DNA from: DSVQ01 sp964484765
GTDB lineage: Bacteria > Planctomycetota > Planctomycetia > Planctomycetales > Planctomycetaceae
Length of the DNA: 64,000 nt
Assembly (NCBI GenBank): GCA_964484765.1
Contig: CAZAGI010000038.1
Coordinates: 1 to 64,000 of the forward strand
Reading direction: 5' to 3'
The notes under the pieces are model-generated. The model was not told where the DNA came from, ran no database searches, and worked only from the letters and a program-made list of their open reading frames with translations. Positions 25,359 to 33,752 of this stretch are shown piece after piece; the first letter of the stretch is position 1, and every line of letters starts with the position of its first letter. The position numbers were made by a program, and so were the translations under genes.

Positions 25359-25392
25359 GAAGCCCGGCATCTGCATTTGGATGCCGGGCTTC
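25359..25392 (+). terminator. hairpin terminator after ceramidase-like gene
   Basis: Perfect 13-base arms gaagcccggcatc (25359-25371) and gatgccgggcttc (25380-25392), with an eight-base loop, lie eight bases after the stop codon. The stem sequence is nearly the same as at 15387-15418. Confidence 0.7.
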
Positions 25393-25430
25393 CGCATTTC
25401 AGATGACAACGAGTGATTGTTCGAAAATCA

Positions 25431-25462
25431 GAAGTCCGGCATTGAAGAAAATGCCGGACTTC
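25431..25462. repeat. second GCCGG hairpin
   Basis: Perfect 13-base arms gaagtccggcatt (25431-25443) and aatgccggacttc (25450-25462), with a six-base loop. Together with the hairpin just upstream it forms a tandem pair, as at 15387-15514. Confidence 0.65.
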
Positions 25463-25572
25463 ACACCACTCGCGAATCCCGCCGTACTGAATTCCGCTTT
25501 CCTCGGGACATGTGTATCCTAAGGAGACTGATACTCGGCAGACAGGGATCCGTCGGCAGGGCTGCAATTCCG

Positions 25573-26010
25573 ATGCAAAAAGTCAAAGCGTGCGGAGTGC
25601 TGGTGTTCCGCAAGCAACCCGCCCCGTCGTTTCTGGTGATGAAACATCATCACCGCTGGGACTTGCCCAAGGGACATCTTGAAGAGGGCGAAACCGAACG
25701 GCAGTGCGCGATCCGGGAGATGTGGGAGGAAACCGGCATCGGGATGCACACCATCCAGCTCGACCCGCGGTTCCGGTATCAGGAGGTTTATCATCCGTAC
25801 GAAGCGCGGTTCGGTCCCGGCCGGGTGGAAAAAACGCTGGTGATCTTTCTCGGCTGGCTCGAAAAAGACCACCCGATCACCGTGACGGAGCATCTCGGCC
25901 ACGAATGGTTGCCGTGGAACCCGCCGCACAAAATTCAGAAATATACGATCGACCCGCTGCTGGCGAGCCTCGAAGAATATTTCAAAGAGAATGACATCCA
26001 GATCGCATAA
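25573..26010 (+). CDS. Nudix hydrolase
   Basis: A 145-residue pyrophosphohydrolase of the Nudix family. The Nudix box GX5EX7REUXEEXGU is complete at residues 34-56 (starting GHLEEGE and ending REMWEETGI), giving the Mg2+-binding glutamates. The strand before it (DLPKG) and the C-terminal WLPW segment fit bis(5'-nucleosyl)-tetraphosphatase-like members, but the substrate cannot be fixed by sequence alone. An upstream in-frame extension runs through the hairpin at 25431, so the ATG at 25573 is preferred. It ends 47 bases before the dihydroorotase start and may be co-transcribed with it. Confidence 0.88.
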   Translation: MQKVKACGVLVFRKQPAPSFLVMKHHHRWDLPKGHLEEGETERQCAIREMWEETGIGMHTIQLDPRFRYQEVYHPYEARFGPGRVEKTLVIFLGWLEKDHPITVTEHLGHEWLPWNPPHKIQKYTIDPLLASLEEYFKENDIQIA

Positions 26011-26035
26011 CCGCTTGCGGTTTCGCGCCCCGCGC
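26011..26035. repeat. GCTTGCGGTTTCGCGCCCCGCG repeat copy
   Basis: The core gcttgcggtttcgcgccc occurs immediately after the Nudix stop codon. It is a single half copy of the repeat that is present as an inverted pair at 33614-33667. Confidence 0.6.
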
Positions 26036-26057
26036 AGAGACAGCGAAAGATTGTGAC

Positions 26058-27389
26058 GTGAAACGAACCCTGATCCGTGGCGCGACGTGTGTGCTTCCCA
26101 CCGGAATGTCGCAAATCGATGTGCTCATCGACGGGGACAAGATTCTCGATCTCGATCCGCCGCGGACCGCAACCGTGGACGAGATCATCGACGCCAACGG
26201 TCTGCATCTCCTTCCTGGCGTGATCGACGATCAGGTCCACTTTCGTGAACCCGGTCTCACGCACAAGGAAGATTTGCGGACGGCGACGCGGGCGTGCGCC
26301 AAAGGGGGCGTCACCAGTTTTCTGGAGATGCCGAACACCAAGCCAGAGACGATCACCGTCGAACGACTGCACGACAAACTCGCGCTCGCGGCGACGAAGT
26401 GCCTGGTGAACTACGGATTCTACATCGGCGCGACACCGGACAACGTCGCGGAGTTACAAGCCGCGAAACGGACACCGGGGATCAAGATTTTCATTGGTTC
26501 GAGCACCGGCAATCTGCTCGTCGATCAGCAGGAAGCGCTGGAGCGCATCTTCGCGGAAACCACACTGCCGATCTGTGCTCACTGTGAAGATGAAGCGACC
26601 GTCCGCGCGAATACGGCGGCACTCAATGGCGGGAAAGACTATGCCGACCATTCGCGCATTCGGGATGAAAAAGCGGCGGTGATTGCCACGAAGCGGTCGA
26701 TCGATCTCGCGTTTCGTCACAATCACCGCTTTCATGTGCTGCATGTTTCCACTGCCGCGGAGACCGAATTCCTGCGTGATCATCGCGGCTTGATCACCGC
26801 CGAAGCGTGTCCGCACCATCTCTTCTTCAACACGAATGATTACGCCCGTCTGAAATCGCTCGTGCAGATGAATCCGTCGATCAAATCTCCCGCGGACAAC
26901 GCCGGGTTGTGGAAAGCACTCAACGACGGCCGAATTCAGGTGATCGCGACCGATCACGCGCCGCACACGCTCGAAGAAAAAGATCGGCCGTATCCACAGT
27001 CGCCGTCGGGGTTGCCCGCGGTGGAAAACTCACTGGCGCTGATGCTCGATGCCGCTCATCGCGGGTTGTGCACTGTCGAGCAGGTCGTGAGCTGGATGTG
27101 CGATGCCCCGGCCCGCGTGTGGGACATCGTGAACAAAGGCCGCATCACCCCCGGTTACGATGCCGACCTCGTGCTGGTCGATCTCGAGAAATCGGCCACC
27201 ATCCGCAACAGCGAGCAGGCCACGAAATGCGGCTGGAGTCCTTGGGACGGCGTGACCCTCACCGGCTGGCCCGTGCAGACGATTGTCCTCGGCGAAACGG
27301 TCTTCAAAGACGGCGTGATCAACGACAATCACCGCGGCGGCGAAATTCAGTTCGATCACACCCGCAGCGGTTATTGGGCAACGGAGTAA
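26058..27389 (+). CDS. pyrC: dihydroorotase
   Basis: A 443-residue amidohydrolase that closes carbamoyl-aspartate to dihydroorotate in pyrimidine synthesis. It starts at GTG 26058. The metal-binding entry motif is DDQVHFREPG (residues 57-66): glutamine replaces the first His of the usual HxH pair (Q59, H61), a variant I associate with the Bacteroidetes-type dihydroorotases. Other landmarks are KIFIGSSTGN (likely carbamylated Lys), AHCEDE, HVLHVST, CPHHLFF and ATDHAPH (catalytic Asp). Length is normal. Because the family also contains inactive homologs, activity depends on whether the QxH form binds metal; the other residues look intact. Confidence 0.88.
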   Translation: MKRTLIRGATCVLPTGMSQIDVLIDGDKILDLDPPRTATVDEIIDANGLHLLPGVIDDQVHFREPGLTHKEDLRTATRACAKGGVTSFLEMPNTKPETITVERLHDKLALAATKCLVNYGFYIGATPDNVAELQAAKRTPGIKIFIGSSTGNLLVDQQEALERIFAETTLPICAHCEDEATVRANTAALNGGKDYADHSRIRDEKAAVIATKRSIDLAFRHNHRFHVLHVSTAAETEFLRDHRGLITAEACPHHLFFNTNDYARLKSLVQMNPSIKSPADNAGLWKALNDGRIQVIATDHAPHTLEEKDRPYPQSPSGLPAVENSLALMLDAAHRGLCTVEQVVSWMCDAPARVWDIVNKGRITPGYDADLVLVDLEKSATIRNSEQATKCGWSPWDGVTLTGWPVQTIVLGETVFKDGVINDNHRGGEIQFDHTRSGYWATE

Positions 27390-27418
27390 ATTTTTTATCG
27401 GATCGCGCAGGTGCCCTT

Positions 27419-28070
27419 ATGCATCCGGTCGACAAACGCTACTGGCAAATCGTCATCGCGGCATGGGTTCTCTTCTTTGCGATTTGTTTTATCAGACCGT
27501 GACAACGGAACGAGAATTTCTGGTGAATCCGAGCATGTTGGTCATGCTCGCGATCCTGTGGACATTCACCGCAGCCATGGTTGTGGCAGTTCTCGTTGCG
27601 ATGCCGCTCCGGATTGCGATCAATCTGGTGATGCCCAGCCGGCGTCGCGCCCGGTTGGAAGAAACTGTCACGCTAGCCACCCTCTTGCTGTTGATTGCGG
27701 GATACTTTTGGGAATCGCGGCGGGAAAAGTTGGCATTAATGCCACCGCCAGGCGTGGAAACGATCGCCGATTTCGCGGAGCGCATGCCCGCACCCCGTCG
27801 CCTGGAACTTGTCCAGCAAGGGGTCGCGAATACCTGGTCTGGTTCGGCGAGAAATCGGGACCGATCGATATCCCATCGGGACCATCGTGTTATCTGTTCG
27901 ATGCCGATGGAAAACTATTGGATTGGCAACTAGAGACCGGCGACGGCGGCCGTGTGGAAAAGTTTCTGCAATCGTCCACCAAAGTGCGAGAACTCACGGT
28001 TGAGGAAGCCGTCAAATTGAAACGAACCGTTACCGTTTTCCGAAATCCTATCGGCGGCTCATCTCTATAG
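27419..28070 (+). pseudogene. frameshifted membrane-protein gene, two breaks
   Basis: Three reading frames in series appear to encode one protein. The first (ATG 27419) gives HPVDKRYWQIVIAAWVLF, a membrane helix, and stops at 27502. The second frame takes over near 27490 with a long hydrophobic part (two or three more helices, to about codon ELVQQG near 27820). The third frame continues from about 27830 with REYLVWFGEKSGPID and CYLFDADGKLLDWQ, a soluble domain, and stops at 28070. Both shifts are in the same direction, as from two single-base losses. Either the gene is decayed, or the assembly has errors. No family is recognised. Confidence 0.5.
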
Positions 28071-28168
28071 AACGTGCCGTGGATTCTGTAGAATCGTCTT
28101 GCCGTTCCAAGTCGCACGGGTTATTCTGCATGGAAGTTTTCCCCACAACATCCCTGCGGACCGTGTTC

Positions 28169-28882
28169 ATGACAGCGGTTGGATCGACACCGGCGACGAC
28201 TTCCCGCGGATTACGCCGTGAGGCGATCGTGGAATCGCTGCTCGCCGACGTCTTTCAGGGCCGTCTGCGGGCCGGGCAGCATCTCGTCACGCAGGAACTC
28301 GCCGAGCGATATGCGGTGTCGCACACACCCATTCGCGAAGCACTCATCGCACTCGCGGGGATCGGGATCATCACGCTGTCCCCCAATCGCGGAGCCGTGG
28401 TGAAGCAGGTCGGGGCGAAAGAAGTTCGCGAGGTGTGCCAGGTCCGCAAAGCGCTCGAATGTGAAGCGGTGCGGCTCGCCTGCGGACGCATTTCACCGGT
28501 CGAGTTGCAGTCGCTGCTCGCCGACCTGAAAAAACTCGCTGGGCGAAATGGAGCCAACGGGTTGAAGCAGGTCGCAAAAGCCCGGGAACTCGACAGCCGG
28601 TTGCATGACCTCATCGCCGACGCCTCGGGCAACCAGTTTCTCAAACAGGAACTGAACCGGCTGAAACTGTTGTTCCGGGCGTTTCGTGATGTGGCATGGG
28701 AACACGACGGTGCCCATAACGATTTTCACCGCCTCACCGAAGAAGCCCACGAACACGCCGTGATTGTCGAAGGCCTGCTGGCCAATGACGCCAAAATCGC
28801 CAGCCGCGCCATGTCGAAGCATATCCGTAGCGGCATGGTTTACTGGTCACGAGCACTGACGGCATCAACGAAACACACATAA
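28169..28882 (+). CDS. GntR-family transcriptional regulator (FadR/FCD type)
   Basis: A 237-residue DNA-binding regulator. The N-terminal winged helix (about residues 14-78 from this start) has the GntR signature RAGQHLVTQELAERYAVSHTPIREAL. The C-terminal FCD domain follows, with its helical ligand pocket (EVCQVRKALECEAVRLA; LHDLIADASGNQFL, and a later EEAHEHAVI block whose His residues would bind metal). Such regulators respond to small carboxylates or sugars. Starts at 28130 and 28079 are also possible; none has a good Shine-Dalgarno sequence. A perfect 22-base palindrome follows at 28886, directly before the next exported-protein gene, and could be its operator. The effector is unknown. 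Confidence 0.85.
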   Translation: MTAVGSTPATTSRGLRREAIVESLLADVFQGRLRAGQHLVTQELAERYAVSHTPIREALIALAGIGIITLSPNRGAVVKQVGAKEVREVCQVRKALECEAVRLACGRISPVELQSLLADLKKLAGRNGANGLKQVAKARELDSRLHDLIADASGNQFLKQELNRLKLLFRAFRDVAWEHDGAHNDFHRLTEEAHEHAVIVEGLLANDAKIASRAMSKHIRSGMVYWSRALTASTKHT

Positions 28883-28885
28883 TCC

Positions 28886-28907
28886 ATCCAAGCGTCGACG
28901 CTTGGAT
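28886..28907. promoter_or_regulatory. perfect 22-base palindrome, operator or hairpin
   Basis: The sequence atccaagcgtc followed by gacgcttggat is fully self-complementary. It lies four bases after the GntR stop codon and 28 bases before the next start codon. It could be a terminator for the regulator gene (no T-run follows) or a binding site for a dimeric regulator such as the GntR protein encoded next to it. Confidence 0.45.
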
Positions 28908-28934
28908 CTTGAGATTTCTCGGAGAACGACATCC

Positions 28935-31900
28935 ATGAAATGGCTCGCTTTCCCCATCGCGATGATCGCCACGACTTCGGTCTTCGCAGAAGAACCATTG
29001 CAGTACAACCGCGATGTGCGGCCGATTCTCGCGGACATGTGCTTTGCGTGTCACGGGCCGGATAGTGCGGCGCGCAAAGCCGATCTCCGGCTCGACAAAC
29101 GCGATATGGCCATGAGCAGCAAGGCGATCATCCCCGGCGATCCCGCGCAGAGCGAAGTGATTCGCCGCATTCTGTCGAACGACGCCGACGAAGTGATGCC
29201 GCCCGCCAGCACGAAGAAGGCTCTCACCAAGCAGCAGAAGGAAACTCTGCAGCGGTGGGTGAAAGAAGGTGCCGTCTATGAACCGCACTGGTCATTGCTT
29301 GCGCCTCAACAAAAGGAACTCCCCGCGGTAAAAAATGCTGGCTGGGTGCGCAATCCGATTGATCGTTTCATTCTCGCGCGACTGGAAGCGGAGCAGCTTG
29401 CCCCCGCACCGGAGGCCGATAGGCGCACGCTCGCCCGACGGTTGAGCCTCGATCTCACAGGGTTGCCGCCTTCGCCGGAAATGGTTGAAGCGTTCGTCAA
29501 CGACACGTCGCCGGACGCTTACGAAAAGCTCGTCGACACGTTGCTGAAATCGCCGCAATGGGGTGAACACCGGGCGCGCTATTGGCTCGATGCCGCGCGG
29601 TATGCGGACACGCACGGCATCCATTTTGACAACTTCCGTGAGGTCTGGTCTTATCGCGACTGGGTCATTAACGCCTACAACCAGAACAAGCCGTTCGATC
29701 AGTTCACGATCGAACAGCTCGCGGGCGATCTCCTGCCGGAGGCGACCCTCGAACAGAAGATTGCATCGGGCTTCAACCGCTGCAACATCACCACCAGCGA
29801 AGGGGGCACAATTCCGGAAGAGTATTACGTCCTTTACGCGCGCGATCGGACCGAAACGACATCGCTGGTCTGGATGGGCCTCACCACCGGTTGTGCCGTC
29901 TGTCACGACCACAAGTTCGACCCGATTTCACAGAAGGAGTTCTATGAACTCGCGGCGTTCTTCAACAACACGACCCAGAATGCCATGGACGGCAACGTGA
30001 AGGACACGCCGCCGATCATCACTGTGCCGATGGCGTCCGATCGGGAACGCTTCGGTCAGATGGATGGTGTTATCGCGGCCGCGAAGAAAACCGTTGAGCA
30101 ACGCAAGCAGACGGGGCGTCCTGAATTTGATCGCTGGCTCGCGGAAGTCAAACCGGAAACGGCGACGGTCTCGCTGCCGGAATCGGGACTGCAATTCCGG
30201 TTACCGCTCGATGAAGGCCAGGGCGACACGCTCAAGTACTTCGTCCCCGGTGAAACTCGCGAAACAAAGTTAACGAAACCTGTTGACTGGAAGCCCGGCC
30301 AGACTGGTGCGAAAGCGATCAACCTCAACCAAGGTGGTCCCGCCGAGTTCCCGACCGTCGGCGACTTCGATAAAGATCAACCGTTCTCCTGCGGTGCGTG
30401 GGTGCAATTGCCCGCAAACGACGGGGCCGGGGCGATCGTCGCCCGCATGGACGATGGCAACGATTACCGTGGCTGGGACTTGTGGGTCGAAGGCCGCCGC
30501 GTCGGCACGCACATCATCCACAAGTGGCAAGATGACGCGCTCAAGGTTGTTTCCAAGAACCAGGTGAAAGCCAACGAATGGGCGCACGTGCTGGTGACTT
30601 ATGACGGGTCGATGAAAGCCGCCGGCGCGAAGGTCTACATCAACGGTGAATTACAACAGACCAATGTCCAGGCGGATGGATTGAAGAACACGACGAAAAC
30701 CGCGGTCCCGTTCAAACTCGGCCAACGTCACAACACCAGCCCGCTGCCCGGCGTGACGATCAACGATGTCCGTGTCTATGACCGGGCGCTCACCGATGCG
30801 GAAGCCGCCGCGCTGGCGAAGACGTCACGCTATGCGGCACTCCTGGCGAAAACGACGGACCAACGCACCACAGACGAAAACAACGAACTCTTCCAGTGGT
30901 GGTTGTCGACGAAAGATCAGCCGTACCAGACCGCCGTAGCCGATGTGCAGAAGTTGGAACGCGAGCTTGCGGACATCAACGCTCGCGGCACCATCGCGCA
31001 CATCATGAACGAGAAGCCCGAGCCAGCGATGGCGTTCGTCCTCTTCCGCGGGGAATACGACAAACGCCGCGATCAAGTCGCACCGGACACTCCCGAAGCG
31101 TTGCCGGCATTCCCTGCCGAGGCCCCGAAGAATCGTCTCGGTCTGGCAAAGTGGCTGCTCGATCCACAGCATCCGCTCACGGCCCGTGTGACGGTCAACC
31201 GCAGTTGGCAGGAACTTTTCGGACAAGGACTCGTGCGCACCGCCGGAGATTTCGGCGTCGCCGGGGAACTACCGTCGCATCCCGAACTGCTCGACTGGCT
31301 CGCGATCGATTTCCGTGAGCACGGCTGGGACATCAAACGGTTCTACAAGCAGATTGTGATGTCCGCGACCTACCGGCAATCGGCACTCACCACGAAGGAC
31401 AAACTCGAAAAAGATCCATCCAATCGGCTACTCGCGCGGGGACCGAGGTTCCGGATGGATGCCGAGATGGTGCGGGATTACGCCCTCGCCGCCAGCGGGT
31501 TGCTGGTCTCCAAACTCGGCGGCCCCAGCGTGAAGCCGTATCAGCCCGACGGCGTGTGGGAAGCGGTCGCGATGATCGGCAGCAATACCCGAGACTATCG
31601 CGCTGACAAGGGCGAAAACCTCTATCGCCGCAGCATGTACACGTTCTGGAAGCGGAGTGCCCCGCCTGCGAGCATGGACATCTTCAACGCCCCGGCCCGT
31701 GAAGTTTGCACCGTTCGCCGCGAACGGACCAACACACCGCTGCAGGCACTGGTCACGCTCAACGATCCGCAAATGGTGGAAGCCGCAAAATCACTCGCAC
31801 AGAAGACCATCAAAGATGCGAAGCCCACGAACCCCGACCGCATCGACTTCCTGGCACGACGGTTGATCGCACGCCCATTGCGGGCCGAAGAGCAGACGAT

Positions 31901-32078
31901 CGTGCAGCAATCCTTGGCCGACCTGTCCGCGTACTACACCGCACATCCCGATGACGCCAAGGCACTACTGGGCGTCGGCGATATGGCGATCGACGCCAGC
32001 ATGAACGCCCCGGAACTCGCCGCATGGACGATGTTGACGAACGAGTTGCTGAATCTCGATGAAGTGTTGAACAAGTAA
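28935..32078 (+). CDS. planctomycete cytochrome-DUF1549-LamG-DUF1553 exported protein
   Basis: A 1047-residue exported protein. A Sec signal (residues 1-18) precedes a cytochrome domain with heme motif CFACH (C36, C39, H40). DUF1549 spans about 130-345 and contains CAVCHDH near 320. A LamG/concanavalin-like domain is inserted at about 415-620 (ACGAWVQLP-type start, HIIHKWQDDALK, and VYINGELQQTN), suggesting glycan or protein binding. DUF1553 follows at about 727-1020. The ATG at 28935 has GGAG 10 bases upstream and gives a clean signal peptide; an upstream TTG (28902) would lie inside the palindrome. A DUF1501 gene follows 50 bases later, so the two are probably an operon. Confidence 0.9.
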   Translation: MKWLAFPIAMIATTSVFAEEPLQYNRDVRPILADMCFACHGPDSAARKADLRLDKRDMAMSSKAIIPGDPAQSEVIRRILSNDADEVMPPASTKKALTKQQKETLQRWVKEGAVYEPHWSLLAPQQKELPAVKNAGWVRNPIDRFILARLEAEQLAPAPEADRRTLARRLSLDLTGLPPSPEMVEAFVNDTSPDAYEKLVDTLLKSPQWGEHRARYWLDAARYADTHGIHFDNFREVWSYRDWVINAYNQNKPFDQFTIEQLAGDLLPEATLEQKIASGFNRCNITTSEGGTIPEEYYVLYARDRTETTSLVWMGLTTGCAVCHDHKFDPISQKEFYELAAFFNNTTQNAMDGNVKDTPPIITVPMASDRERFGQMDGVIAAAKKTVEQRKQTGRPEFDRWLAEVKPETATVSLPESGLQFRLPLDEGQGDTLKYFVPGETRETKLTKPVDWKPGQTGAKAINLNQGGPAEFPTVGDFDKDQPFSCGAWVQLPANDGAGAIVARMDDGNDYRGWDLWVEGRRVGTHIIHKWQDDALKVVSKNQVKANEWAHVLVTYDGSMKAAGAKVYINGELQQTNVQADGLKNTTKTAVPFKLGQRHNTSPLPGVTINDVRVYDRALTDAEAAALAKTSRYAALLAKTTDQRTTDENNELFQWWLSTKDQPYQTAVADVQKLERELADINARGTIAHIMNEKPEPAMAFVLFRGEYDKRRDQVAPDTPEALPAFPAEAPKNRLGLAKWLLDPQHPLTARVTVNRSWQELFGQGLVRTAGDFGVAGELPSHPELLDWLAIDFREHGWDIKRFYKQIVMSATYRQSALTTKDKLEKDPSNRLLARGPRFRMDAEMVRDYALAASGLLVSKLGGPSVKPYQPDGVWEAVAMIGSNTRDYRADKGENLYRRSMYTFWKRSAPPASMDIFNAPAREVCTVRRERTNTPLQALVTLNDPQMVEAAKSLAQKTIKDAKPTNPDRIDFLARRLIARPLRAEEQTIVQQSLADLSAYYTAHPDDAKALLGVGDMAIDASMNAPELAAWTMLTNELLNLDEVLNK

Positions 32079-32128
32079 ACGTCGATTCACACCGATCACA
32101 ACCGAACCGAAATAACAAAGGACAAATC

Positions 32129-33589
32129 ATGTCCCTGTTCGATGAATACCGCCAGGCGATGACTCGCCGATTGTTCTGTCAGCGCGGCTCGCACTTGCTC
32201 GGCGGGGCGGCGCTAGCATCGCTGATGGCGTCCGGAAAGCCGCTCAATGCGGCCACTGTCAGTGAAGCCGCAAAAACGCATCCGGCACACATCGCGTCGC
32301 GGGCCAAGCACGTCATCTATCTGCACATGGTCGGCGGCCCGGCGCAGATGGACCTCTACGACTACAAACCGGTCATGCAGGACTGGTTCGACAAGGATCT
32401 GCCCGATTCCGTCCGCATGGGGCAACGGCTCACGACGATGACCTCGGGACAAAAACGGTTCCCCATCGCACCGTCGAAGTACAAGTTCGCCCAGCAGGGT
32501 GAATGCGGCATGTGGATGTCGGAGATGCTGCCGTATACTGCGAAAATGGCCGACGATCTCGTGTTCATTCGCAGCATGAATACGGAAGCGATCAACCATG
32601 AACCGGCCATCAGTTACATGCAGACCGGCAACCAGAACACCGGGCGGCCATGTCTCGGATCGTGGGCTTCCTACGGCCTCGGTTCGATGAACGAAGACCT
32701 GCCGGCGTTCGTGGTCTTGGTCGCCAAACCCAGCAATCAGGAACAGGTGCAAGCGATCTCAGCGCGGTTGTGGGGCTCGGGTTATCTCCCCGGCGAACAC
32801 GCGGGGGTCTCGTTCCGCTCGGGGCCCGATCCAATCCTGTACATCAACAACCCGCCGGGCGTTCCCACGGAGATTCGTCGCAAAACGCTCGATGGCCTCA
32901 AGTCGCTCAACGAACTGACCTACCAGCAGCTCGGCGATCCTGAGACGAACACCCGCATCCAGCAGTACGAACTGGCGTACCGCATGCAGGCCAGTGTTCC
33001 CGATCTCGTCGACCTCAAAGACGAAACCGAGAACACCGAAAAACTCTACGGCCCGGATATTCGCAAGCCAGGATCGTTCGCCCACACGGTGCTCCTGGCC
33101 CGACGAATGGTCGAGCGCGGCGTGCGCTTCGTACAGATCTATCACAACAACTGGGACCACCACGGTAACCTTGTCGGCCGGATGAAAGACCAGACCCGCG
33201 ACGTCGACCAGCCGTGTTATGGTCTCGTGCAGGATTTGAAAGCCCGCGGTCTGCTCGATGACACACTCGTCATCTGGGGGGGCGAGTTCGGCCGGACGAT
33301 TTACTCCCAGGGCGGCGTCTCGAAGGAAAACTACGGCCGCGACCATCACCCGCGGTGCTTCACCATGTGGATGGCCGGCGGCGGCAGCAAGGGCGGCACC
33401 ATCTACGGCGAAACCGACGATTTTTCGTATAACATTGTCAAAGACCCTGTCCACATTCGCGACTTCCACGCCACCGTGCTGCATCTGCTCGGCTTCGATC
33501 CGGAAGCGTTCACGTATAAATTCCAAGGCCTCGATCAACGCCTCATCGGCGTGGAAGCGGCGCATGTGATCAAGGCGCTGATTGCGTAG
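32129..33589 (+). CDS. DUF1501 domain-containing exported protein
   Basis: A 486-residue DUF1501 protein, partner of the preceding cytochrome-DUF1549 gene. The N-terminus has a twin-arginine-like motif (MTRRLFCQRG, residues 11-20) and a Gly/Ala-rich hydrophobic stretch. Blocks include VIYLHMVGGPAQMDLYDYKP, VLLARRMVERGVRFVQIYH, WGGEFGRTIYSQGG and GRDHHPRCFTMWMAGGGSKGG. The start has AAAGGA about 10 bases upstream. Its relation to alkaline-phosphatase-like enzymes is a fold-level inference; the reaction is unknown. Confidence 0.9.
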   Translation: MSLFDEYRQAMTRRLFCQRGSHLLGGAALASLMASGKPLNAATVSEAAKTHPAHIASRAKHVIYLHMVGGPAQMDLYDYKPVMQDWFDKDLPDSVRMGQRLTTMTSGQKRFPIAPSKYKFAQQGECGMWMSEMLPYTAKMADDLVFIRSMNTEAINHEPAISYMQTGNQNTGRPCLGSWASYGLGSMNEDLPAFVVLVAKPSNQEQVQAISARLWGSGYLPGEHAGVSFRSGPDPILYINNPPGVPTEIRRKTLDGLKSLNELTYQQLGDPETNTRIQQYELAYRMQASVPDLVDLKDETENTEKLYGPDIRKPGSFAHTVLLARRMVERGVRFVQIYHNNWDHHGNLVGRMKDQTRDVDQPCYGLVQDLKARGLLDDTLVIWGGEFGRTIYSQGGVSKENYGRDHHPRCFTMWMAGGGSKGGTIYGETDDFSYNIVKDPVHIRDFHATVLHLLGFDPEAFTYKFQGLDQRLIGVEAAHVIKALIA

Positions 33590-33613
33590 ACCGGGACACT
33601 CCGCCACTTCATG

Positions 33614-33667
33614 ACGGGGCGCGAAACCGCAAGCCGACATCCCACGCTTCGCGGTTTCGCGCCCCGT
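33614..33667. repeat. inverted pair of the GCGGTTTCGCGCCCCG repeat
   Basis: The left arm (33614-33634, acggggcgcgaaaccgcaag core) and right arm (33646-33667) are complementary over 21 bases with a single-base bulge. This is the most complete fold-back copy of the repeat family in the window. Confidence 0.75.
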
Positions 33668-33720
33668 GTTGTTGCCGCCCCGTGCCCACCGATTTCACCC
33701 CTTCCGCAACATCAACCATT

Positions 33721-33743
33721 CCTGATATATTCTCTATCAGGAG
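33721..33743 (+). promoter_or_regulatory. small hairpin overlapping a ribosome binding site
   Basis: Arms cctgata (33721-33727) and tatcagg (33735-33741) pair perfectly across a seven-base loop. The right arm contains the first part of the AGGAG ribosome binding site (33739-33743) of the next DUF1501 gene, so folding could limit its translation. The same stretch contains a TATATT-like -10 sequence. Confidence 0.35.
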
Positions 33744-33752
33744 AGCCAGCGA

